Positions 1 through 6,139 of a DNA stretch of 9,631 nucleotides are shown in pieces. A program made the position numbers and the translations under genes. This DNA is from Candidatus Parcubacteria bacterium (GTDB lineage: Bacteria > Patescibacteriota > Minisyncoccia > Phycocordibacterales > GCA-2747955): assembly GCA_027039745.1 (NCBI GenBank), contig JALUMP010000075.1:1-9631 (forward strand), given 5' to 3'. The notes beneath the pieces were generated by a model. That model was not told the origin of the DNA. It saw only the letters and a list, made by a program, of their open reading frames with translations, and searched no databases. How positions within the stretch are numbered: the first letter of the stretch is position 1; the number at the start of each line of letters is the position of its first letter.

Positions 1-1530
1 AATTGTAGGGAAAGTAAATAGTTCTTGTTGTTTTAAGAATGTTTGAACTTTTCTTACTTCTTCTCCTCTACTTCCTTTTCTTAAGTTTTGGTTAAATGTA
101 GGACATTTTGCTAGTCTGTCATCTCCTTTTTTTTGAGCTTGTATGTCTTTTATTAGTCTTTGTAGTTCTTCGATTTGTTTTAGAAGAGCTTGTTTTTGTT
201 TTTGTTGTGGAGATTGTTTTTTGGTTGCTTTGGATCTTCTGGCTCTTGAGTGACCGGTTGATGTTGATTCTGCGACATCAGTTACAATTACAGATATATA
301 TTGAGGTGTATTATTAGTCCCATCACTAACATTAACGAGTATCTCATATCTATTATTTCCACCTGTTACCATGAATCCACCTTGGTCAGTTGGATTTTCA
401 AAGTCTGGAGCTGTAATAAAACTTAATTCCCCTGTATTTACATCAATAGTGAATAAATTACTATCTGGAGTTGCCATATTCGTAATAAGTGAATAAGTTA
501 AAGTTTGAGCTGGTTGATCTTCATCAGTAGCAGTTACTGTAGTAACTGCTGTTGTATTTTCAGATACATTTATAGAAGCAGAATTTCCACCTCCGTTTGA
601 AGTAATAACTGGTGCTTCGTTTACATCATCGACAACAACAGAAATCGCTTGCACATCTTGTAAAAATCCATCGGTAGCTCGAACTCTCACTTCGTAGGTT
701 CCATCAGCATCTGCATCGGTTGGATTTTCAAAATCTGGAGCAGTTAAGAATACAAGATCTCCAGCTGCATTCATTGAAAACATTGCTTGGTCAGCTCCAT
801 CTAAAATCGCATAGCTTACCACATCACCAGCATCAGGATCAACCGCGAAAACCCCCGTCACAGCTGTTGTGTTTTCATTCATATGAATTGTCGCATTTGC
901 ATTTCCTCCATTTGAAGTAATGTCTGGTGAATGATTTGTAAGGGTTAAACTCCCCGCTCCTGGAGTTGGTGCTTGATGACCATCCCAATCAGCCACGGCG
1001 TCCGTATCGGTACTGGTATTTCTTTCAATAGATTCACCAGCTCCAGCTGTAATATTTCATCCTGCAGTATGACTTTCTCAAGATACAAAATCAACATCTG
1101 TTCCCATAGAATTTTTTAAAGTCATCTCATCACCTCCATTACCTAAATTAAAATTATTAGCATTAGCCAGACCCCCGTATTCTAAATCTGGAACGACACC
1201 AGCGTGTTCCGTCTGAAAATTAGCAGTATTAAAAACAGCTAAATAATATTCTCCAGCTCCAAGATTAACTCCGTTTGGTATGGCTACTGGCGTACCTTCG
1301 CCATCGGTAAATTCATATCCAGAAATGTTAATACTGTGAGCAGTAGGATTAAAGAGCTCAAACCATTCGTATGATTGGTCTCCACCACCATGTGATGGGT
1401 CATATTCAACTTCTGAAATCAAAATATCATTTCCAGCGGGATTAGCAAATACATGAGAAACTGATAATACAAATACCATTAAAATAATTAATAATACAAT
1501 AACTCTTTTTTTTCTTTCTATAAAATACAT
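1..1530 (-). CDS. Secreted surface protein: lamin-tail domain, two cadherin-like repeats, peptidoglycan-binding domain (3' end outside window)
   Basis: This is probably an exported adhesive or wall-associated protein. The first 510 residues are present and the frame is still open at base 1. Residues 1-30 form a signal peptide (ERKKR, hydrophobic core, likely cleavage after VFA). Residues 35-190 are a lamin-tail domain (ILISEVEYDP, YEWFELFNP, GAGESIER, ADWDG, APTPGAG). Two cadherin-like repeats follow at about 199-306 and 307-421, sharing NENTTAV/SENTTAV, LTAPDFENPTD/ITAPDFENPTD and a Y-E-[VI]-x-V-x-x-[ST]-DG strand. A Lys/Gln-rich, possibly coiled segment (430-472) leads to the start of a PG_binding_1 domain (LRKGSRGEEVRKVQTFLKQQ). 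Two UGA codons (W151, W158) fall in VSWE and AGWNI; under the standard code the protein would stop at residue 150. The ATG at 1530 follows an extended -10 and lacks an SD. Domain calls are by motif; the ligand is unknown. Confidence 0.85.
370..936 (-). repeat. Tandem cadherin-like repeat modules within the surface protein
   Basis: Two modules of about 110 codons share near-identical blocks, visible in the DNA as well: tggattttca occurs at 721 and again at 391, which is 330 bases apart. Each module runs from an [NS]ENTTAV strand through a D-rich turn (DPDAGD or DEDQ) to TAPDFENPTD and a DG-containing strand, the usual calcium-binding cadherin-like layout. The matching DNA suggests duplication within the gene rather than independent recruitment. 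Confidence 0.7.
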
Positions 1531-1539
1531 AATGCTAAA

Positions 1540-1548
1540 ATTATAACA
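1540..1548 (-). promoter_or_regulatory. Extended -10 promoter for the surface protein gene
   Basis: On the minus strand this reads TGTTATAAT, a TGn extension joined to a perfect TATAAT. Only nine bases separate it from the ATG at 1530, so transcription should begin within about two bases of the start codon. That gives an essentially leaderless mRNA. No SD could fit. Confidence 0.6.
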
Positions 1549-1549
1549 T

Positions 1550-1600
1550 AAAAAAAAAAAGAAAAATACATTTTCCCTTTGAATTACTAAATGTATTTTT
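1550..1600 (-). terminator. Intrinsic terminator of the atp cluster
   Basis: Perfect 12-bp inverted arms (1562-1573 and 1589-1600) surround a 15-base loop. On the minus strand the stem is followed by C and then eleven Ts (1560-1550). It lies just after the atpG stop and before the surface-protein promoter. The stem has few GC pairs, but the T tract is long. Confidence 0.7.
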
Positions 1601-1606
1601 GATTTT

Positions 1607-2551
1607 CTATTTTTTCATCGCTTCTACCCCAGAAATAATTTCTGAAATTTCAGAAGTTACTTGTGCTTGTCTTTCTTTATTATATTTTCTTCTAAACTTC
1701 TCTGATAATTCGTTTGCTCGATCTGTAGAATTTTTCATAGCTACCATACGTGCAGAATGTTCTGAAGCAAAAGACTCTAAAAGTGAATAAAAAACAGACA
1801 CATTCAAAACAAAAGGTATTAATGACATTACAACTTTTTCCATAGATGGCTCATACAAATAATCAGAAATATCAGAATTATCAATATCTATCTTTTCAAG
1901 ATGAGCATACTTACCTTTTGTCGGCAAGATTCTTTTTACAAAAAGCTTTATTTCGTCAAAAATAACAGGAAGAATAATATGAGATGTAGCTTTCTGTTCA
2001 CTTGTATTTTTAAAATTTGTATAGACAGATATTACATTAGAAATATTTTTTTCTTTATTTTTATATAAATCAAGCAATAAATTTGATACCACCTCCATTT
2101 CTTTTTGAGGAGTTTTTTCATAAACATCTTCAAAATACTTTTCTACTTTATATCCTTTTTTTGAAACATATTCATAACCTCTTTTCCCAACACAGACAAA
2201 AGATAAATTATCCTTTGTTAAATTATTTCTCTTTATTACTTGTTCAACCTTTTTAAATAAAAAATTATTCATTCCTCCAGTAAGGCCTCTATCTGGAGAT
2301 GTTAAAAAAATAACAGTATTTTTTCCACTCTTTACAGAAGGTGCAAAAATCCCATGTTTACAAGTAGTTGGTGCGACTTTAGAAAGTCTTTTTAATAATC
2401 CAAAAACAAAAAAAGTATAATCCCTACCATCTAAAGCCTCTTTTTGGGCATACCTCATCTTGATTGCAGAAATAGACTCCATAGCTTTTGTAACCTTTGA
2501 AGTTTTTTTAATTCCTGTTATTTTTGTTTTTAAATTTTTTAATGATGCCAT
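1607..2551 (-). CDS. atpG: ATP synthase F1 subunit gamma
   Basis: The central rotor stalk of F1, which turns inside the alpha-beta ring and couples proton flow to ATP synthesis or hydrolysis at the cytoplasmic membrane. The 314-residue product has both signature ends. The N-terminal helix carries KITGIKKTSKVTKAMESISAIKMRYAQ, here broken by family variation only. The C-terminal helix carries SEHSARMVAMKNSTDRANEL and ends TSEISEIISGVEAMKK. It is somewhat longer than the usual 285-295 residues, with extra sequence in the middle. It contains no Trp and no in-frame UGA, and ends in TAG, the only TAG stop here. The ATG lies six bases after the stop of the preceding small gene, so it is cotranscribed with atpA; a terminator follows. 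No SD is visible. Confidence 0.95.
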   Translation of the reverse strand: MASLKNLKTKITGIKKTSKVTKAMESISAIKMRYAQKEALDGRDYTFFVFGLLKRLSKVAPTTCKHGIFAPSVKSGKNTVIFLTSPDRGLTGGMNNFLFKKVEQVIKRNNLTKDNLSFVCVGKRGYEYVSKKGYKVEKYFEDVYEKTPQKEMEVVSNLLLDLYKNKEKNISNVISVYTNFKNTSEQKATSHIILPVIFDEIKLFVKRILPTKGKYAHLEKIDIDNSDISDYLYEPSMEKVVMSLIPFVLNVSVFYSLLESFASEHSARMVAMKNSTDRANELSEKFRRKYNKERQAQVTSEISEIISGVEAMKK

Positions 2552-2556
2552 ATTAT

Positions 2557-2793
2557 TTAATCATTATTTCTTTCCTCAAAAACTTCAAAAAAATCAACAT
2601 TTTTTGGATTTACATACACGAGCCTACCGTCTATAGTTTCAAATCTAGTAAACTCAGACTGCATAACAGAATCAGTAATAACCCCATTAAAAGTTTTTGT
2701 TCTTCCTTTTGAAAAATGGACTATTTTCGTCACCGTCTTTCCTTTACTAGAAATAGATGATTTTAAATTTATTTTTTTATTATCTTGATCCAT
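2557..2793 (-). CDS. Small conserved-looking protein between atpA and atpG
   Basis: Encodes 78 residues and lies 14 bases after atpA and five bases before atpG, so it is almost certainly part of the same transcript. In standard atp operons nothing lies between these two genes. The N-terminus is polar and Lys/Ser-rich (1-35). The core (36-72) looks like a compact beta-rich fold: FNGVITDSVMQSEFTRFET, then DGRLVYVNPKNVDFFEVFE. This pattern resembles short uncharacterised Patescibacteria proteins that I recall only loosely, and I cannot assign a family. It has no signal peptide, membrane segment or cysteine, so it is likely cytosolic. It does not resemble AtpD, AtpH, AtpC or an Atp assembly factor. 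A functional link to ATP synthase is suggested by position only. Confidence 0.8.
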   Translation of the reverse strand: MDQDNKKINLKSSISSKGKTVTKIVHFSKGRTKTFNGVITDSVMQSEFTRFETIDGRLVYVNPKNVDFFEVFEERNND

Positions 2794-2807
2794 ATTTTTT
2801 TGTATTT

Positions 2808-4379
2808 TTAATCTTCATTCACAAAATCTTCAACAAAATTCTTAATAAATATTTTTAGTTTTTCTTTAACATCTTCATCAAGTTTTTTTGTTTCTCTTAT
2901 TGTATTTAAGATACTTGGCTCTTTTACTTCTATACTGTCTATAAGAGCTTTTTCGGCTTTCACAATATTATCAACTGCAATATCTTTTATCATATCTTCT
3001 GAAGTTACAAAAAATAACGATATCGCTTGTTTTTCAAATGGAATTGGTGCGTTATTGATTTGTTTTAATATCTCGACAACCTTTGCGGATGCCTCCATTT
3101 TATCTTTTGTTTTTTGATCTAAATCTGATGAAAACTGCATAAAAGCTTCAAGCTCTCTAAACTGAGCAAGCTTCAATTTTATAGCTCCAGAAACGGCTTT
3201 CATAGCTTTTGTTTGAGCTGCAGACCCAACACGAGAAACTGATAATCCTACATCAATTGCTGGACGAATCCCTTTGTTAAATAAATCTAAATCTAAGAAA
3301 ATCTGCCCATCTGTAATTGAAATAACATTCGTTGGAATATATGCAGACACATCGCCCTCTTGAGTTTCAATAATCGGTAATGCTGTAATAGAACCACCAC
3401 CTAACTTATCATTCAACTTTACAGCTCTTTCTAAAAGTCTTGAATGAAGATAAAAAATATCACCTGGGTAAGCTTCTCTACCAGGGGGTCTTCTTAATAA
3501 CAATGATATCTGTCTATAAGCAACAGCCTGTTTTGATAAATCATCATAAATAATTAAAACATCTTTACCTTGCTCCATAAAATATTCTGCAATTGCCACA
3601 CCAGAAAATGGGGCTAAATATTGCATAGTAGCAGATGAAGAAGCTCCAGCAGAAACAACAACAGTATATTCCATCGCCCCTTTTGCTTCCATATCAGCAA
3701 CAATCTTGGATGTCTTAGAATCTTTCTGCCCTATAGAAACATATACACAAATAGGTCTATTTTCTTTTGATTCATTTTTTTGGTTAATGATTGTATCAAT
3801 AGCTACAGTTGTTTTTCCTGTTCCCCTGTCTCCAATAATTAGCTCTCTTTGTCCTCTTCCGATAGGCACCATAGAATCAATAGATTTTATTCCAGTTTGT
3901 AAAGGTTGACGAACAGATGACCTATCCATAATACCATAGGCCTCTTTTTCGATTGGCATAAATTTATCTACACCAATAGAACCTTTACCATCAATGGCTG
4001 TTCCCAAAGAATCAACAACCCGACCAATAATGTTTTCTGAAACAGGAATAGAAAGTAATTTTCCAGTTCCCACAACCTCTAATCCTTCTTTTATTCCTCT
4101 ATCATCACCAATTAAAACAGCCTTTATGCTATCAGACTCAATATTCAATACAAGAGCTACTTTTTCTGAATTTGTATTTTTTGATATTTCGTCTTCTAAT
4201 GATTCCTCTCTGTTATCTTTAATTAAAATCATTTCTGAAACCATCACATCTTCTAGTCCAGAAACTTCAATAACTCCATCTGATGCAGATACAACTCTCC
4301 CAACTTTTTCTACATTTCCAACTTCAGCAGAAAAATTTTCAATTTCTGCTTTTATCTTTTCTAAAATTAAATTACTCAT
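2808..4379 (-). CDS. atpA: ATP synthase F1 subunit alpha
   Basis: The non-catalytic nucleotide-binding subunit of the F1 hexamer, 523 residues (about 500-515 is typical). The beta-barrel domain spans about 20-110. The nucleotide-binding domain has Walker A GDRGTGKT (183-190), Walker B VLIIYDD (274-280) and LLLRRPPGREAYPGD. The family signature PAIDVGLSVS (373-382) is followed by the conserved R383 of SRVGS, equivalent to the alpha arginine finger. QRELIIGDR and the Gln of the alpha P-loop region distinguish it from beta. An acidic insertion of about 15 residues (roughly 54-70, IKDNREESLEDEISKNTN) lengthens a barrel loop. It has 37 glycines, none encoded by UGA, and no Trp. It heads atpA - small gene - atpG; atpD, atpH, atpC and the Fo genes are absent around it. 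A candidate promoter lies 61 bases upstream. Confidence 0.97.
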   Translation of the reverse strand: MSNLILEKIKAEIENFSAEVGNVEKVGRVVSASDGVIEVSGLEDVMVSEMILIKDNREESLEDEISKNTNSEKVALVLNIESDSIKAVLIGDDRGIKEGLEVVGTGKLLSIPVSENIIGRVVDSLGTAIDGKGSIGVDKFMPIEKEAYGIMDRSSVRQPLQTGIKSIDSMVPIGRGQRELIIGDRGTGKTTVAIDTIINQKNESKENRPICVYVSIGQKDSKTSKIVADMEAKGAMEYTVVVSAGASSSATMQYLAPFSGVAIAEYFMEQGKDVLIIYDDLSKQAVAYRQISLLLRRPPGREAYPGDIFYLHSRLLERAVKLNDKLGGGSITALPIIETQEGDVSAYIPTNVISITDGQIFLDLDLFNKGIRPAIDVGLSVSRVGSAAQTKAMKAVSGAIKLKLAQFRELEAFMQFSSDLDQKTKDKMEASAKVVEILKQINNAPIPFEKQAISLFFVTSEDMIKDIAVDNIVKAEKALIDSIEVKEPSILNTIRETKKLDEDVKEKLKIFIKNFVEDFVNED

Positions 4380-4439
4380 TGTTGTCTAAAATATTTTATT
4401 GACTAAATATACTGCAATATTGTTTTAATAATGTCTGCT

Positions 4440-4448
4440 ATTCTAACA
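4440..4448 (-). promoter_or_regulatory. Extended -10 promoter candidate for atpA
   Basis: The minus strand reads TGTTAGAAT, identical to the elements before ruvC, the 4989 gene and the 5732 gene. Transcription would start near 4433, leaving a leader of about 54 bases that is AT-rich and has no SD. ruvC ends only 20 bases upstream with no clear terminator, so read-through from ruvC is also possible. Confidence 0.5.
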
Positions 4449-4468
4449 AAAAAAAACTTTTAAATCCA

Positions 4469-4951
4469 TTATTTATTTTTTTGGTTATAAGCAAAAAAAG
4501 TTAAAGCAACAGCAATAGCATCTCACTCATCATCATACTTGATTTTCGTATCAACTTTTATTAATTGAGATGTCATATATGTTACCTGTTTTTTGTCAGA
4601 TCTACCATAACCTGTAATAGCTGTTTTAATTTCTAATGGTGTATATTCTGCAACCAATAATTTATTTTTTAAAGCTGTAAAAATAATCGCACCTCTTACT
4701 TCGGAAACATTTGTGGCAGTTTTTTGGTTAGTATTGAAAAATAATTTTTCAATACTCAACACTTCTGGTTTAAATATTTTTATAATTTCTTCTATTCTAG
4801 TTACAACTAAAAAAAGTCTCTCTATAAAAATTATTTTTTTATCAGTTTGAAATGTCTCTGAAAAAATAAGTTTTTCTTTTTCTCCATCATTCCTTTCTAA
4901 AATAGCTATTCCAAGCCTTTCATACCCTGGGTCAATTCCTAATATTTTCAT
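4469..4951 (-). CDS. ruvC: Crossover junction endodeoxyribonuclease RuvC
   Basis: Resolves Holliday junctions by paired nicks, working with RuvAB in homologous recombination. The 160-residue product is normal for the family. The four acidic catalytic residues are visible: D7 in ILGIDPGYERLG, E68 in LSIEKLFF, and D141 and D144 in DDEWDAIAVAL. Other family marks are FFNTNQKTA and EYTPLEIKTAITGYGRSDKKQV. Residue 143 is encoded by UGA (4523-4525). Under the standard code the protein would stop there, losing D144 and the whole last helix, so reading through is required for activity. The true stop is TAA at 4469. The ATG at 4951 lies inside a perfect inverted repeat shared with the divergent gene, and the mRNA is probably leaderless. 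Confidence 0.95.
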
Positions 4952-4991
4952 ATTTATTATTCTAACAAAAGATGTTAGAATAATAAATATG
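4949..4991. promoter_or_regulatory. Perfect 19-bp inverted repeat forming a mirrored divergent promoter
   Basis: The arms are 4949-4967 and 4973-4991 around a five-base spacer (aaaga), with no mismatches. Each arm reads TGTTAGAATAATAAATATG outward, so it holds an extended -10 (TGTTAGAAT), seven further bases and the ATG of ruvC or of the 4989 gene. Predicted start sites fall on or next to the ATG, giving leaderless mRNAs from both. The weak -35 positions (TTTATT) overlap the opposite promoter, so two polymerases could not bind together. The palindrome could also be an operator. Symmetry is seen; promoter activity is inferred. Confidence 0.7.
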
Positions 4992-5339
4992 AATCAAAAA
5001 ACAAAAAACATATTAATAATTTCCATATCAATATTAATAATCATATTGTTAATCTTTTTTGGTATAAAATTTTTCAGTCATAACACTGAAACTAAAGATA
5101 ATGACAATCTAATTCCAAAAAGACACATCTACACCAAAGACGAAAAATTAAACATTTTAGATAAAAATAAACCCCAAAAAGAATTAACCAAAGAACAAAA
5201 GAAAAAACTGGTTACCAGACTAGACTCGATGATGGAAAAAAATAAAAAGGCTGGAATTTTAGATAAGCTTAACGACAATACAACAAAAGAAAATGAAGTA
5301 AAAAAATTAGAAAAATTAGATTTATTAAAAAAACAATAA
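4989..5339 (+). CDS. Small single-pass membrane protein with Lys/Glu-rich tail
   Basis: The 116-residue product has a short basic N-terminus (MNQKTKN), one membrane segment (about 8-28, rich in Ile and Leu, ending FFGIKFF) and a highly charged tail predicted helical or coiled. The tail has short loosely repeated units: YTKDEKLNILDK, LTKEQKKKLVTRLD and KKAGILDKLN. Small proteins with a membrane anchor and such [ST]xEEKxxIL units are, to my recollection, common in Parcubacteria; function is unknown. The orientation is probably tail outside, but the charge distribution does not settle it. The gene is divergent from ruvC, shares its palindromic promoter, and is closed by a strong symmetric hairpin. 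There is no Trp, so the UGA question does not touch it. A shared function with ruvC is not implied. Confidence 0.85.
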   Translation: MNQKTKNILIISISILIIILLIFFGIKFFSHNTETKDNDNLIPKRHIYTKDEKLNILDKNKPQKELTKEQKKKLVTRLDSMMEKNKKAGILDKLNDNTTKENEVKKLEKLDLLKKQ

Positions 5340-5343
5340 AAAT

Positions 5344-5375
5344 AAAGAACTCAATAAATATTTATTGAGTTCTTT
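5344..5375. terminator. Bidirectional terminator between convergent genes
   Basis: A perfect 32-base palindrome (16-bp arms centred at 5359/5360, core aaatattt) lies five bases after the stop of the 4989 gene and 31 bases from the stop of rpmA. T-rich sequence flanks it in both directions (ttttattgattt on plus; ttattttt on minus). It fits a terminator serving both genes. Confidence 0.75.
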
Positions 5376-5406
5376 TATTGATTTAAACAAGTAATATTAT
5401 CAAATA

Positions 5407-5679
5407 TTAAACAACTGAAACAAATTTTCTTATTTGATCTTTTCCAGTAAAAGTTTTTTTTCTTTTTGTTGTAAATTTAACAAACCCTTCTTTCAATGCA
5501 AAAAGTGTGTGGTCTTTTCCTACACCAACATTTTCACCAGGAAGAATTTTTGTTCCTCTTTGTCGCACAATGATAGCACCTTGTGATGCTTTTTGTCCAT
5601 CGGCTAATTTTACTCCTAAATATTTTGCGTTTGAATCGCTTAAGTTTTTTGCTGACCCTCCAGCTTTTCTATGTGCCAT
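5407..5679 (-). CDS. rpmA: 50S ribosomal protein L27
   Basis: Ribosomal protein near the peptidyl-transferase centre of the large subunit; its N-terminal tail reaches towards the P-site tRNA. The 90-residue product matches the family length. It starts MAHRKAGGSAKNLSDSNAKY and continues with LGVKLADGQ, IIVRQRGTK, PGENVGVGKDHTLFAL and EGFVKF. The mature N-terminus begins directly at MAHRKAGG, with no Firmicutes-type cleaved leader. All 11 glycines use GGN codons, which argues against UGA as Gly. It stands alone: rplU (L21), its usual upstream partner, is not adjacent, because a divergent gene occupies that side. No SD is present, and a TATAAT lies 14 bases before the ATG. Confidence 0.97.
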   Translation of the reverse strand: MAHRKAGGSAKNLSDSNAKYLGVKLADGQKASQGAIIVRQRGTKILPGENVGVGKDHTLFALKEGFVKFTTKRKKTFTGKDQIRKFVSVV

Positions 5680-5693
5680 AATTTTTTATATTA

Positions 5694-5699
5694 ATTATA
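5694..5699 (-). promoter_or_regulatory. -10 box for rpmA
   Basis: The minus strand reads TATAAT, 14 bases before the rpmA ATG, predicting a leader of about eight bases. It abuts the plus-strand promoter at 5700-5708, so the two divergent promoters should exclude each other. No clear -35 is seen. Confidence 0.45.
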
Positions 5700-5708
5700 T
5701 GTTAGAAT
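5700..5708 (+). promoter_or_regulatory. Extended -10 promoter for the zinc-domain protein
   Basis: TGTTAGAAT, the same nine bases as in the ruvC divergent promoter and before atpA. Transcription should start near 5715, about 17 bases before the ATG at 5732. The leader has no SD. Confidence 0.5.
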
Positions 5709-5731
5709 AAATTATATTAATCTTCCACAAT

Positions 5732-6118
5732 ATGACAGCTATTATAAAAGAAAAATGATATAAAATCAAGAGGAAAATTTATTCTAAATTAAAAATATTT
5801 TGAAAATTTATAATCTCAGATACTGGCTTTTTTATATTAATATTGATTTTAAGTATGAACCTATCTTTCTTTTTAGGAAAATTATCTGTCATTTATAAAA
5901 CCAATAACCAAAAACAAGAAGAAGTAATCATAAAAACAAAAGAAACCAAAACACAAAATATCGAAGTAATTGGTTCAAAAAAAGGTTCAGTTTACCATTA
6001 TCCATGATGTATGGGGGCATCACATATCAAAAAAACAAATATTGTTAAATTTAAAAACAAAGAAGCCGCCGAAAAAGCTGGTCGACGACTTGCTAAAAAT
6101 TGCGAAGAAATAGAATAA
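5732..6118 (+). CDS. Membrane-anchored protein with Ada-type zinc-binding domain
   Basis: This 128-residue protein is seen only when UGA is read as Trp; three UGA codons give W9, W24 and W92. A basic N-terminus (MTAIIKEKWYKIKRKIYSK) precedes one membrane segment (about 31-50, FFILILILSMNLSFFLG). A polar linker follows (55-80), then a C-terminal domain (85-125) with SVYHYPWCMGASHI, a Lys-rich stretch, NKEAAEKAG and a closing NC. This is the Ada metal-binding-type fold found at the ends of some secreted nucleases (YHxPxC ... FxxxEEAxxAG ... C), with H89, C93 and C124 as likely ligands. PWC with Trp is, as I recall, common in Patescibacteria copies. Here the domain stands without a nuclease. The ATG at 5732 is chosen because it supplies the basic stretch before the anchor; ATG 5855 would cut the anchor in half. 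Function unknown. Confidence 0.85.
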
Positions 6119-6139
6119 CTAATATAAATATTTTAGTTA
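6116..6139. terminator. Weak hairpin spanning two convergent stop codons
   Basis: TAACTAA (6116-6122) pairs with TTAGTTA (6133-6139). The outer TAA of each arm is the stop codon of the converging gene on its own strand. The inner bases pair partly. The stem is short and AT-only and has no strong T tract, so termination here is uncertain. Confidence 0.3.

Noticed and set aside
108..920. Plus-strand reading frames at 108-317 and 720-920
   Set aside because: They are antisense to the surface-protein gene, low in complexity and without recognisable domains.
3706..4389. Plus-strand reading frames opposite atpA
   Set aside because: They are shadows of a strongly conserved gene on the minus strand.
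4949..5375. CRISPR repeat or transposon ends, suggested by the two perfect palindromes
   Set aside because: The two palindromes differ from each other, do not recur, flank no transposase, and are better explained as a promoter and a terminator.
5776..5818. AAGAGG at 5768-5773 as an SD for an ATT start in the zinc-domain gene
   Set aside because: The spacing is too short, and an in-frame ATG exists upstream at 5732 behind a matching promoter element.
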